Assembly (NCBI GenBank): GCA_013076295.1
Contig: RQOL01000616.1
Coordinates: forward strand, 3,624,392 to 3,688,391
Direction of reading: 5' to 3'
DNA length: 64,000 bases
DNA from: Sanderia malayensis
Taxonomy: Eukaryota > Cnidaria > Scyphozoa > Semaeostomeae > Pelagiidae
The notes beneath the pieces are model-generated. The model was not told the DNA's origin and ran no database searches. It saw only the letters and a list, made by a program, of their open reading frames with translations. The translations under genes were made by a program, and so were the position numbers. This document shows, piece by piece, positions 12,901 through 25,900 of this stretch; within the stretch, counting starts at the first letter, position 1; each line of letters begins with the position of its first letter.

Positions 12901-15900
12901 TCTGCATGTTCACGTATTTGACAGCATGCTCGTAGAATTCTTCATTGAAAAAGTTCCTAGTAATCGGCGCTGTTGATCTAAATAATACAACCAATGCACA
13001 AGCTTTAAATGCTTTGCAAAGATGCACGCATTAATTCAATACAATCTAAATATCAACTCAAGATAATACATTACAACTACAGTACCCGTTGAACATAGCC
13101 CTGCCAAAGCCACTGCTTGTTCCCAGGAATACACTGTCCACTCCAATGCTAAGAAAAACAATACAAGTATTATTGCAAAGACAATGCAGAAGGTTTGAAA
13201 CAATTGCTGCTGCGTAGCAAAGCGCCTGCACAGCAGAATATAATCGAGTAGTTTTCGAGAAAACATCTTGCATGTTTGTGGGTTTGTTCCATTCTAGCCT
13301 GCGCGCAGCCTCAAATCCTCCTCCGTTAAGTCGCATGCTGGGTATATTTTCAATCAATTCATCAATAGCGGTAACCTTTGCTGCAGTGCAGTGAGACGTT
13401 CCAGAAACATTCGGAAAGCGATCCAAACCTTAACCCTAACTGATACACCCAGGAAACTGTCAGTAGTATTACGTCATGCATACTCCTGCGCATTAGCCTA
13501 TATATGGCACTGCGCATACACACCCACCTTTACGGCCTCTAACCCCAACCCTAAGCCTAACCCTAACCCTAGCCGATACACCATACACTGTCAATAGCAT
13601 TATGTCATGTATACTCCTGCGCAGTAGCCTATATATGGCACTGCGCATACACACCCACCTTTACGGCCTCTAACCCCAGTCCCAAGCCTAAGCATAACCC
13701 TAACCCTAACCCTAACCCTGACATAAGCCGATACACCATACACTGTCAGTGGCATTACGTCATGTATACTCCTGCGCAGTAGCCTATATATGGCACTGCG
13801 CATACACACCCACCTTTACGGCCTCTAACCCTAACCCTAATCCTAACCCTAACCGATACATTATACACTGTCAGTAGCATTACGTTATGTATACTCCTGC
13901 GCAGTAGCCTATACATGGCACTGCGCACACACACCCACCTTTACGGCCTCTAACCCCAACCCCAAGCCTAAGCATAACCCTAACCCTAACCCTAACCCTG
14001 ACATAAGCCGATACACCATACACTGTCAGTGGCATTACGTCATGTATACTCCTGCGCAGTAGCCTATATATGGCACTGCGCATACACACCCACCTTTACG
14101 GCCTCTAACCCTAAGCCTAAGCCTAACCCTTACCCTAATCCTAACCCTAACCGATACATTATACACTGTCAGTAGCATTACGTCATGTATACTCCTGCGC
14201 AGTAGCATATATAATGCACTGCGCATACACGCCCACCTTTACGGCCTCTAACCCTAAGCCTAGCCCTGATCCTAACCCTAAGCCTAGCCCTAATCCTAAC
14301 CATAATCCTAATCCAAACCCTGATCCTAATCCAAACCCTGAACTGATACACCAGACACTGTCAGTAGTATTACGTCATGCATACTCCAGTGCAGTAGCCT
14401 ACATATAGGACTGCGCATACACGCCCACCTTCAGGAAATTTAAATTACAAATTGATCAAAACACAAACTAGACGCACTCATCAGGGTTTGAACCAGTGGT
14501 CTTGAGGTTAGCTTGCAGGTAAGTTACCATTAGTCTACAGCAGCGCTTCTCAGCAGAAGAGAATATCATAAGGTCAAAGTTATGTTTCTTATTTCTAAGC
14601 GAAAACAACGTATGCTTACTTCTGGTAATCATTGGTATTCCAAACTGCCTTGACAGCTTTAGTTACATCACTGGCTGACAGGAGAAGATTCCTCACCAAA
14701 GTTTCATCACCTGAAGAGGAAACCAACAACTATCAATATGATCTCCACTGAAACACCCGACAATTCAGTGAAGTACAGCAAAAATACAAAGACAGATCGT
14801 GGTCATTTTAACTTTGAAAACAGCTTCTTATTTCTTACATTTTAGATAGCCATGAGCATTAAGGTGTAATCTTATCTCTTCGCTTGTTGGATAAGCTTTT
14901 TTGCTTATCTCCTGCAACTTTTGAGCAGCGGCTGTTATATTGCAGAATGGCCTTTAATAAAGCAGAAAAATCGTTACGCATGGGCATAAAGCATGTCTGC
15001 TTAGGGACTATCATAAGTAATCGCTAAATAGCAGAGGCGTATAAGTTTAAGATGTACCATTTTGCAACAAAAGATTTTATATTTCCATCTGATTTGAGAG
15101 CATCAATTCCTGCAGAAAAGAAGGACATAAAACACATTGAGGCAATATTGAATTGGATATTGTGTTGAATTGAATTCAAAGTAAATTAAATTCGCAAAAA
15201 AATACTGTTAAATAAATCATTAAAAGTGTTATCAACCTTGTGTTTTCTGCTGATCAGTGAGGGTTGTTGCTTGCAATTGTTTCAACCCAAAGTCAGGTAT
15301 TGCCATGCAAGTTCTGTAACAAAAACGTGGGCAATCGATTGAAAATACGCATAGACATTATAAACTACTTGGCAGCGCTCACAAGAGAGGAATGGAACAC
15401 ATGTATACGTAAATAATAATTGAAATCAACATACGAAAATGGAGTCGATCGTGTTGGTTTGTAAAAGTAGTTCATATTAATCTCAGACACTCGCTTCTGT
15501 TGAGAAAAATTTAAAAAAAATTACAACCAACGCAATGGAATACACAATAAAATAAATCAAAGTGAGAAAATAGACTTACTCCATTCTTAGAAATCGAGTA
15601 AACTTTGAACTTCATATGACCAGTTTCTTCAGCCACAATTTTATATTTCAGCTGCAATGAATGTTAATTATATGCATACTTGAATTAAAGTTTTCAATGC
15701 CAATTCTTCTTAATTAGAATCAAAATTTTAATATTATTACACTTTTTGATTGAAATATTCATACAATTCCTTCAAATATAGTCACAAACCTCAGTTGACT
15801 GGTTGTTGGTACCCAATTCGATGTCTTCTAAATAAACATTTGGTGGAGATGGCAGATATCCAGCCTAAAAAGACAGAAATATAATCATAACATGGCTTTA

Positions 15901-18900
15901 CACACAATTTCGTTGAATACACAGTGCAGAAAGGAAAGAGTCCATACCTGCCCTCTGAGTTTCGGATGAAAGAGCAAAAAACCATTATTATTAATTGCAA
16001 ATCCATAACCACCTACACCAACCTGTGAATAAACAAGACAACAATTCATTATATTAATAAAAAACTTGCCATAAACGTAACACACAAAACACACCTGAGA
16101 CATCGGTATAGAATGTCGTACTAACCATTTGGTATGGAATACGATCTTCCAAAGTAGAAACAGCAATATCCGTGCCAGCAACACCAAGCAACGAAGCATC
16201 GGCCTGTAAGGCAAACAAAGACAATTAGCTGAAAGGATTTGTCGCTAGTAACAAGATAAAATGATATATGGTATATACCAAAAGTTCAAAAGTTTGAATT
16301 CATTCTTAATAAATATTCTTACAGGTTTTGTAGTATTTTTAAAAACAGCAGTTGCAACAGTCATCATCATCCCAAGACCCTGAAAACAAACAAATAAAAA
16401 TCGATATACAATTAAACGTATCATTGCTAACTAACTACAGCTATCAATGAGGATTACCTGCAAAGCTTTGCGCTGGCAAATAGCAGACAGAGCATTGTTG
16501 ATAAAGCGCTGTTAATAGATACACACTTACACTAGCGTCCAAATACAGAGGAGTATAGATGGAAAGATTCTTCGTAGGTGTCAATGCCAGCGGCCTACTC
16601 AATACAGATAGGTATTTCTAAAAGAAAAACAACAGTGTTATCACTGTTATCACTGCAGGATATTCATTTTTTCATTTTTATATAAAATGATATGTTATAT
16701 TGATATAACATATATATATTGTTTATATTATTTTTATATGGATATTGCAACAATTTCTTCAATATAAAGAATAACATTCCGGTATACATTTTTAAGTCGA
16801 CCATGCTCACCAAAACACTATCCCAAATGTTCCCAACCGTCTCAATTTGATAGAAAAAACCTGAATATAAAATGAAAGATAATTATTCAAAACACCAAGG
16901 CGTGTTGTTACTGTTTACAAATTGAAGCATGATTTCTTGCGCACAATGCCATACCCCGATTCTTGCATGCCATCTGAACCATTGCATCCTTAGGGGCATC
17001 CTTTTTTCTTCCAACCAAATATGAAAACACACGAACCTTAAAATACAAAGACAAAAAACCTCAAATAAAAACACTAACCACCTGCTTGTAAACTCTACTG
17101 AAATTGGTATGAAGAAAAGACTATATATAAATAATGAAGAAGAAAATAGATATTTATTAACTCAATATAAATGGCATACATGCTTGTCTGCATTGAACTT
17201 TTCAAATGCGTTTTTACCAGCATAGCTGCCTTCAACTCCATCAGAAAAAAATGAGATAATTTGATTGCAGCCAGAAGATGCTCTCGATTTGCTTCGTACT
17301 TTCTGAATTAATAAAAACAAAATATATATGATGTAAAAACGTTTACCAAGAGAGACATTATGAATGAGTGATTTTTCAGGAAAGTCCATGATGGATTATC
17401 AGTAACATTAAAAATGTTGAAGCAGAAATAAAACAAACCGATAACAACTTCAACGCTGTTTCCATTGCCAACTCAACATTCCCAGTTTTCTGAGGATTTT
17501 TCAAAGCATTGACAGCAGTTTTCATTTTCTAAAAGAAAAACAACAACAATTAAAAAATGCAACATTTAAATCATCTGCAATATTCCTCAAACATTTGCGT
17601 CTCAGAAATGATACTGAAGCTCATTAAATTATACACAACTTAATTTACCAAGCTTATTTACTGATTATAACTATATTTAGCAAATTATCAAACCTGTCTG
17701 TTTTCATTAGTTGCCTGCAAAAGTCTATCACTGAGGCATGTGATAGGAAACTTCACATCCACATTGAACTGAAATTCAAAACAAAAAACGCGTAAATATT
17801 GGCCTACATAATGAAAGATTCTGATAATACTAATGACCATAACGTTATCTACTAACTAGTGATTCATATACTTACGTATATGACGTTGAAGAAGTCATTT
17901 TCTTGAAGCGTGTCAATGAGAAAAAGTGTTGCAACTCGGGCGATGCCAAAATTATTGCCGATCATAGTGCCACTTCTATTGAAGAAAACAAGCAATTCAT
18001 TGTCTACAATCAGGTTCTTCTATACTTTGATTACCAGATTGATGTAAAGCATAAAAAACTTGAAACTTACCCATCAATAACTATTATGAGATCTTTCGGA
18101 GACGAAGATGCTTGGATGAACCTGAATAATATAAAATTACAACTTGAAAACAAGACATGGATATAAAGAGCGATTCAAAATCCAAAATTGATAAATGAAA
18201 ATAAACACAAATAATAGCAGAGCGTAAGTCCTTAGCAGTTAATTACGAATGTGCTTCAGATTATTGATTTAAGATTAGAAAGGAAGGCATTGTGCAATTA
18301 GCTATTAACTGATTAAGAAACGTTTAGCTCATTATTTATTCATTTATAATTTGTTATTATTATCACAAAAATTGATATCATCAGACAAAAGATTAGGATG
18401 AAATCAAAGACCGTTGAAACTGAAATTAGTATTAGTATAAAATCAAATTGATGCTATATTATTATTATTATTGTTATTATTATTATTTTCGTCATTATCA
18501 TAGGTATTAATATTATTCCTTAAGTTAAGAACTTTATTCATAAGTTGTGTTTACCAAGGTCTTTTTCTGCAGTCATATAAATCTATCTTTTTGTCATTAT
18601 ATCCAAAAGAATTTCCTACGGAGAATATAGACACTGCATGAATTAAAAAACTTAAGCCTTCCTTGGCTATCCTTTAAGAAACTGCGATTGCCCAAGAGTG
18701 AAACCATTAAAGCAATACGACAACAGCTGCTAGCAGTATGGTCAACCAACAACATAGCTGTGTGCGTATATTGCTTGCCATGACAATCAATACTCATCCA
18801 TCTGTTTATCGCTTTAATAAAGTCACTCTTATTTAAAGTTACTCTAAATACGATTGTTTTAAATTGAATTGGTTAACACTGTGCATGTGTACGCGGCGGT

Positions 18901-21079
18901 ATATACGCTCTGCTATCCTACCCCACACTATTAATCATGAATCAAGCACTGTAGCATAGTTTACCATCCTCTTCTGCGGCAGTCATAAAGGTCACGATTG
19001 GCTGAATCAACGTTCCATCGTTTCCCTGTGTAAGTAGCAGTGTAACACGTGGATGAAGGAAAGATAAAATTTAGATTCTGTCCCTTTAACCACTCACGAA
19101 GAGCAGAGCAATATTAGACAACTATATCGGCTGTTATAAGCGAGGATAAAGCTCTAATTCCCGTTTGCTGGATATCTGACTTAATTCAAATCGACTGATG
19201 ATGTTTCTATAACGAGCAAATCGTTGCTTTGGCACGCTCTGCAAAATATCAGCAAAGCTACGCAAAACAAACATCTTTAATGTTTGTTTTCTTTGTTATC
19301 TCGGTATCAAGTCCATAATTAAATAGCTTATGAATCCGCAATTAAAAAATTCATAAGCTATGTGACCAAAAGTGCTAACCAAAAGAACCGAAAGTATTTC
19401 TATGGGTGTTATATCCGTACAAATGCTCATTATGTCGTGAGCACAGTTTCATTTCTATCAAAATACGATGGTAACTATGATCATACAATACGAAATTTCC
19501 GTATGATGAAATAATACCGACCTGGATAAGTTCGAAATACACCATTATGGGCGTTTCCAAAGTATTGCCACAGCAAAGATCGATCATCATTATAGTTTTT
19601 TGTGAAGACGTCATCCAGGGATTTTGTCCATTTCACAGAGTTGAGAACACTTGGGTCTAAGAGATGTTCCAATAAAAAACGTCAAGCAAAGTTAACTATT
19701 CAAACGTGAATTTTCTGCAAGGTGCAAGTAGTGAATTCTCTGACAGGAATATGCAATTTTGTTCTTACCCTTATCATAAACATTTGTTGGAACTTGTATG
19801 AAGCTGTATGAAGTGTTGACTGGTTTTGTTGTGGAGAATTCAGGCTTCAGGACTAGTGTGACATTATCGTTTGCTATTTTGTGAACATCTTGATATGCAA
19901 ACTATATTGAAACAAATGCATGTCATAGTTTCATACAGAAAATTCTTTCAGAGGATCTCACTGTTACAAGCTGTCTCTGTGAATTTTGGCTGCGAAATGA
20001 TCACTACGCTTGCGAATTCAGATACTTACTGGCTTAATATTAGGGTCATCTACATAAGAATCAACGGATGTCTGGACTTGATCCTTTATTGCCTGCAAAT
20101 AATAAAGTCAAGAAACATTAAGTGTGGGTGAAAATGTTTCACATTTTGATAATACATTGTAATCAATTTAATATTTCTGATCATCTGGCCATAACTTAGT
20201 AATGCTTACCATTAATGCATTTATTTTTGATTCCAGCAAAGTACTGAGAGAATTCTCAAAGTGTGTGCTAACTTTGGTTCCATTTACATCTATCACTGAG
20301 TAATTGCCATTTGTGTATGACTGAAAAAAGATTTGAGAAATAATCATAACTCAATTTTGCAACTTTGAAATGACTGCTTTTGCACTGACTGAAAACTAAC
20401 AACATTGGCCTGCAGCTAGAGATATCATGCTTTTTAAAATGTACTAAAATTGAAAAATTTCATTCCTTTCCGTCTTGGCATGTAGTACACTGTAATTCCC
20501 AATAAACAGCAGTGAATTTTATAACAGTTATTTGTACGGGTCTGGCGGTGTTCTCTTGAAAAAAGTAGCAGATAACTACACACCTTCAGAACCTCGTTGT
20601 AACCAGTAACATCTTGCGTGAAATTGTTTAGGTAACTACCAAGGTTAGATGTCCAGCTATTGACGCTAAATTTAAAGAAAAAAATTTCAGCAGGGTTTAT
20701 AGAATATACTGGACATATAACATATTCATCATGGATTAAGGAGATTTTAGAATCAAATGGCTCCCAACGTGGCATCTAAAATGACCAACAAATAAAACAC
20801 CATTCGCTGAAATAGTTAGTTCAAGCTAATTCAAACATCTATTCGAAATAAACAAAAATTTTCAGAGGAAGGAGAAGTGAAACGGCAATGGATTTTTCAA
20901 GGCCAGCTTGCGCGAAAATCTTATCAAAAAATCACAAAATGACCTTCCCAATCAAGCGATTAAAATTTTTACAACATTCGCAATTAAAAAAATACTTACC
21001 GATCCACTAAGTTGTCGGATGAAACCAAAGTGATAAACATAAAATATAATATAACAACTTCTGTTCTAATTTTCTTCAT
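9940..21079 (-). CDS. CACNA2D: Voltage-gated calcium channel alpha2delta subunit (40 exons, 1079 aa)
   Basis: Exons: 21000-21079, 20584-20665, 20210-20320, 20030-20092, 19769-19901, 19522-19656, 18965-19025, 18071-18121, 17876-17975, 17694-17768, 17439-17528, 17180-17302, 16955-17036, 16811-16860, 16531-16617, 16323-16379, 16126-16203, 15948-16022, 15790-15864, 15580-15651, 15435-15496, 15237-15313, 15058-15109, 14839-14951, 14620-14710, 13086-13148, 12862-12977, 12601-12702, 12388-12446, 12229-12273, 11995-12060, 11777-11853, 11437-11512, 11244-11296, 11069-11153, 10955-10991, 10716-10793, 10384-10524, 10196-10269, 9940-10032. Phases agree throughout. An N-terminal signal peptide is followed by the VWA_N region (PVNTSYSFIQVPTNVYDK), then RDLYDCRRRGW and a VWA domain. 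Its MIDAS reads DGSGT near residues 238-242, where vertebrate subunits have DVSGS. A Cache-like part follows (GGYGFAINNNGFLLFHP). The protein ends in a hydrophobic tail (ASILLSTIAIAFWL), as expected for GPI anchoring. Family members bind the extracellular face of Cav channels and raise their surface expression. Length matches the family. The start of exon 36 has an alternative acceptor at 10986. Confidence 0.93.
13428..14431. repeat. Telomere-like (CCCTAA) minisatellite, about seven units, in an alpha2delta intron
   Basis: The core actcctgcgcagtagcc, then tatatggcactgcgcatacac, then cccacctttacggcctc recurs seven times (cores near 13482, 13611, 13766, 13892, 14046, 14190 and 14380). Each core is followed by a variable run of perfect and degenerate CCCTAA repeats and a spacer (gatacaccatacactgtcagt). 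Unit length varies from about 126 to 190 bp with the length of the telomere-like run. The array lies in the intron between exons 25 and 26. Confidence 0.9.
14432..14545 (-). repeat. tRNA-derived SINE-like element
   Basis: On the minus strand a box-A-like tagactaatgg (14527-14537) and a box-B-like ggttcaaaccc (14484-14494) stand at tRNA-like spacing, with D-arm-like taatggtaac and a T-arm-like stretch. There is no paired acceptor stem, so it is not a functional tRNA. It abuts the telomere-like array. The 3' extent is uncertain. Confidence 0.5.
18440..18488. repeat. ATT microsatellite in an alpha2delta intron
   Basis: A run of tattattattattgttattattattatt within the large intron 18122-18964. 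The rest of that intron shows no coding sequence. Confidence 0.8.
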
Positions 21080-21766
21080 CGTTTCGGGTGAAACAACTTG
21101 GTCGTCTTTCAGTTAGATGCAGCAACAAGCTCCTATCCGGCCTAAGCTTATTAATTGCTTTTCATCGGCTTTCCTTGACAAGCTCTGCTCTGCAGGAAAT
21201 AAACATTGACATACAGTTTGACAAGTAGGAATGCGTAGTTTCTAATTGAACAAACCAGTTGGTGGCATTATTGTTTAATTCAAATTCTTTTCTTAATTTT
21301 TCATTAATATTTTACGCAGAGCTGAGCATGGATAGCCACCTGCTGCCCGTATGTTACAGGCAAAGTTTGAGAGTGAAGAAAACACGTGTTTGACCCGCCC
21401 CCTTTACCCCGCTGAACCCCGAAAATATTTGCAAGTGGTCCGATGAAACTTCTTTCATCGGACCACCTCACAGTTCAAAATTGTTGTCAAATTGTCACAA
21501 AAACTATTCTCTGCAGGGCATTATCGTATTGAACTTCCGTGACAAGCTGAAGATAAGCGGAAGTTGTAAATAAAACATATGATGCTCGTATTCAATATTG
21601 GTTTGGTTTCGTTGAGTTTGAGTTGGGGACGTGTTTTGATAAAACCAACATAATTCAATAAAACCAAACAAGACAGAAGACGTATAGAAAATATAAACGG
21701 TACTGGTCAAATTATGAATTTGTAATCTGCACATAATTTCAGTCAAGTGCATATTGTCTATAAACA
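21080..21766. promoter_or_regulatory. Divergent promoter region between alpha2delta and the Ly6-like gene
   Basis: No coding sequence. The two flanking genes start on opposite strands (21079 minus, 21767 plus), so both promoters should lie here. It contains the perfect hairpin at 21435-21466. No clear TATA box or known factor site was picked out. Confidence 0.4.
21435..21466. repeat. Perfect 14-bp hairpin
   Basis: gtggtccgatgaaa, a four-base loop (cttc), then the exact reverse complement tttcatcggaccac. It lies in the divergent intergenic region. Confidence 0.85.
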
Positions 21767-22600
21767 ATGGAAATGCGAACTTTTTTTCTCCTTTTATTCA
21801 TATCACTACTTCAATTGGGAGTTTGTAAGTATAAAGTTATGTATAAATGAGCTGCTTTCTTTTGTATGTTCGTTACAGGTTTACTATCTATTAGATTAGT
21901 TTTATAAACAATGTTTTCAATAAGGCCTATTCTTAAAACGGAGCCGTAAAGACAAAGGAAGTTTATCAACATTCATTCATTTGAAATCGATCTTTGTGAT
22001 GATGGGGTGCGGCTTGGTGGGTCATTCAGGGAGACTGCTTTATGCTGGTGGGTAAGAGGGGGGTATATGTTCCCATTCAATCAGATATGCGTTTCCAATC
22101 TTCAGGTGATGGTTTGCGATGTTATGGTTGTTCAAGCAGTAAATCTTGGGAAGACTGCGAGACTGTTAAGCATTCCTTGACATGTCCGGTGATTCCAAAT
22201 GCCATTGCAACGTGCTTCAGTGTTGAAAAGCGCTACTCAAGCGGACACGCGAAGTTTGCAGCTGGATGTGTGAATTCCAAAACTTGCAATAATTCCTCGA
22301 TGTGTGCCAATACCAGCTCCTGCACGGTAAAGCGTTTTATTTTTGTAACCTTTGATACTCTTGATATTATACACCCCCATTTGATTCCGCGGAATGTAAG
22401 AATGCTACCGCGCGGCACACGCGGTAAGCGCAAGACGCAACAAGTCCGTCATTCAGCCTTCGTAATTTTCTTTACAGCTGAACTGCTGCAAGACAGATTT
22501 CTGCGTTCTGAGCCGCGCAAGCAAAATACACAGCGGAATTTTTACAACAACAACAACATTGGCGACAGCTGCTTATTTTATCATATATTTTTTACTTTAA
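21767..22600 (+). CDS. Ly6/uPAR (LU domain) GPI-anchored protein (3 exons, 133 aa)
   Basis: Exons 21767-21824, 22106-22326 and 22478-22600, with matching phases (1, then 0). Exon 1 encodes a signal peptide (MEMRTFFLLLFISLLQLGV). Exon 2 gives the LU pattern GLRCYGCSSS with further Cys (DC, TC, TCFS, GCV, TC, MC, SC). Exon 3 opens with the diagnostic CCKTDFC and ends in a hydrophobic tail (ATAAYFIIYFLL), which predicts GPI anchoring. Members are small extracellular three-finger proteins, often receptor modulators; the partner cannot be told here. The exon layout (signal, first part of the domain, last part plus anchor) is usual for the family. A second in-frame ATG lies two codons after the one chosen. 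Confidence 0.88.
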
Positions 22601-22912
22601 GAAATATTACATAAACTGTAGAAAACGGTGCATGATATAACAATAACGTGTAGTAAAATTAATGGTTTTACATTTGATGTTTAATTGAAATCGTTTTTGT
22701 TGACTCTTAATTCCGCCAGTTTCATATGTTTGTTATTGAACAAGTGAATGATAAACGAAAGTAACAACAATAATTAAACAACAGTAACAATAATTGTCTT
22801 CAAAATAAGCGAGGAGGATCTAAAACAACCCTCTCTCTCTACTAACAATAATCATATCATAAACCTTTACAGATGGTTCAAAGAAAGAAGTAACATATAC
22901 ACATATAGTTTA
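22601..22912. other. Convergent intergenic spacer
   Basis: AT-rich DNA between the ends of the Ly6-like gene and the S28 peptidase gene. No gene seen. The AATAAA of the peptidase gene overlaps its stop codon (minus strand, 22908-22913). Confidence 0.5.
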
Positions 22913-25900
22913 TTATTTGTATCCACTGATCCATCGTTTGATATTTTCTTTCTCGATTTCACGTGCTTTGATCACGGACTGTGGATCAAGTGGATTTTTC
23001 TTCCTCAAATCCAAATGGTGTGCACCCAAGTCGATCATGACTGTAATCACAGTTGGTGCGGGTTGTTGTTCCAAAACCCCAAGGCCAGACCAAGGATCCA
23101 AATTACCATTGCTAGAAGAATAAATGAAGCAAATACATCATTGCATGGTCAATAAAAAGGAATTCTATGATAACTGCAATTATTAAATTGCACAGTTGAA
23201 AAGTAATTATGCACTTTCTTTTACAAATGCGGCTCAGAACATTTAGATCCGCTGTAATGATTTATAGGTATTGCACTTACGTTCACTAATAAGAGCAAAA
23301 GTTTACACTAGAAAAAGGTATATAATTTTCACCTGAAAACGATGTTGGAAGCAGCAGAAAGATTCTTTCCACCATACTGGCCTTCCACCCAGTATTGTCT
23401 AGACGTTATGCCCCATTGATTGTAGCAGCCTTTCGCGTACGCATCGAAGTTCCACTAGCGAAAAGATCAGAAGAAATAGGGATGAAGATATTTGCAATCG
23501 AAATGGGAATAAATTGAGATTGAAATCTAAGAGCCTGGTTGAATGAAAGTAAAAAGCAGAGTTTAAAGTACGTTGTTCAGCGTACCTGGTAAGGTAGAAA
23601 AATATTATTCGCCCCTTCTTTAACGCAAAGTGGCATAATCTGTTCTGTGCATGCCTGAAAAACAAAGTTCATGTAACCGACGTCACAAGCAGTGAATCCA
23701 AATCTTGAAATAATACAGGGTGGGCCAATAAGTAACCCCCTGACAAAATATTTGTCCTTAAAGTGCATTTTTAACGAATTACTTTGTCAGGGGGGTGACT
23801 TTTTTGGTTCACCCTGTATATTAGCTATAACTTGGCAATTACCTGGAAATCCCAGCCACGATCACCGAGTGCTTTTTTCGCCTGTCTTTCCGTGTCGTAG
23901 CATGTTTCTGTTCCAGTGAAATTCACGTAGACATTAACGGCTGCGGATACACTTTTTAGTAAATCGACCCCTGTTACCTCCGGGTTCTGCAAATGACTAC
24001 AAACTGCCTGTAAGGTAAACAAAGAAAATAAATAAATCACCTGGTAGCTGGTAGAGAAGAAAACTGATAGTCACAAGCAATTACCAGTAAAGCGTTACTC
24101 GTAATTGCTGGCTAATGATTCCTCAAAAAAGCTGATATAAACTGACTTTGTTTCTCTGCTTTTCTTACCTTGATTGGCCATGCTGGAAGAGGTTCGAGAA
24201 ACGAGGCAGGGTATGGATAATCAACTAAAATCAAAATCAAAACTAGGAATAAAAATATTGATTCATAGGATTTTAATTGACTCTGAGGATGGTCGTTTGT
24301 TTGTGCGACCGAATATATAGTTGGAGCAAAGCTTCTGGTTGTACTAATCATTGCTAAAACTAGGAATAAATTGAAAGCATTCGCAGTTTGGAAACTGATG
24401 AGCAAGTCATTGCCCATTTCAAAACATTTTGATTGCAGTCAAAAATTATGCACCAATTGCATGACAGAAGTATGTATTGTGGCAATGATTGGCTGAAGAT
24501 CTTACCCATTGCAAGGTTTGACCAAACAGCTGAAAGCCATGCTGACAACTTGTTTGTATCAGAGGCTGTCTGCAATGGATGACACAACTTGAAAATAGAA
24601 TTGAGCCACTGTCGTCCACCAGCTATAGTAAATAAGTGAGAATATTGATAAATGATAAAGTAAGTAGATGAATGGTAGTATTCAGGTCAACGTCATTGCA
24701 ACAGAGAAAGTGCCACAGACCTGTTTGACCATATTCATTGATAATGTCCCAAGATTTTCGAATCAGTGAAGTACAGGATGATCCACCAGCTTTGAAAAAA
24801 TCTTGCGACACAATGTTATAAAAAGTCTAAACAAAAATAGTCAATATTTAGTTTTTATAATATTGCAATGAGGAATCCTACAATACAATGAAACATAAGT
24901 GTATTAACTATTTAACTGGACAGTGTGAGATAGATAATAAAAAACTATGGATGCTTACCTCGCATTTATTCATCCCAGTAAAAGCAAATATTGGCGCAGA
25001 TGCAGCTATGGCTCTACAAAATACGTAATATACTCAGTAGAAGAATGATGTAGCTATACATAATTTGTTGATTGTTGAATATTATTCCATTGAATATATT
25101 GTACCAATCTATTTTTGCTTGCTTTTTTCCAAAGAACTAAGGGCAACTTACCCAGCAACACTACTTGGATATTTCATTCTGAACCATGCAGCCAGCATAC
25201 CTTAAAGTAAAAAGAATGTACCATTATGCCCAGAAAGCAAATCAAATATGATAACCATTAAACGAAATAAATATTATATATAATAAACTATAGCTATTCA
25301 TACCTCCATAGGAGCCACCAAATGCAATAACTGGACTTTTTGCAACACCGGGTACTGTTTCCTACAAAGAAATGCAAATGATACAATTACTTAAAGCTAA
25401 CAGTAAAATAACATTAAACCATAAGGAGGTATCATGGTCATAAGGACAGATATCCATGCCAAAATTTTCACCTTGATGTGTGAAATAAGAGTTGCAAAAT
25501 CTGCCAATGCCTGCTCTGATGTAAGATATCCAAGATGTGCAGCATCCTATAACGAACAAAGCAGGTATTACTGCTTAGAATCGGTCAGGAAAAGATCAGC
25601 AAAGGATGAATCTTAATGCAATAAACTATTACTTATAATGCACTGCAAATTTCACCTTGTAAGATTCTGTTCCAAATGGCAGGGACTTTCCGTAATATCG
25701 GTGCTCGGCAAAGACAAGCATAGCATTGAATTCTGGAGCAATATCCCACATGAAACCCTAAAACAAAACAATACTCTCAGCTACATTGCAGCCATGCATA
25801 ACATTATAAAGGCATAGAATATATATATGCTTTTACTCAGCGCATACAGTGTTTTTACAGAACCATTCAATGTCTCCTTCGTTTCCAGTGTAGAAAAAGA

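Noticed and set aside
13428..14431. True chromosome end or CRISPR array
   Set aside because: The array lies inside a gene with matching exons on both sides; units contain long shared cores and variable CCCTAA runs, not uniform repeats with unique spacers.
14432..14545. Functional tRNA gene
   Set aside because: Boxes A and B are present but no acceptor stem pairs and the anticodon arm is poor; better read as tRNA-derived repeat.
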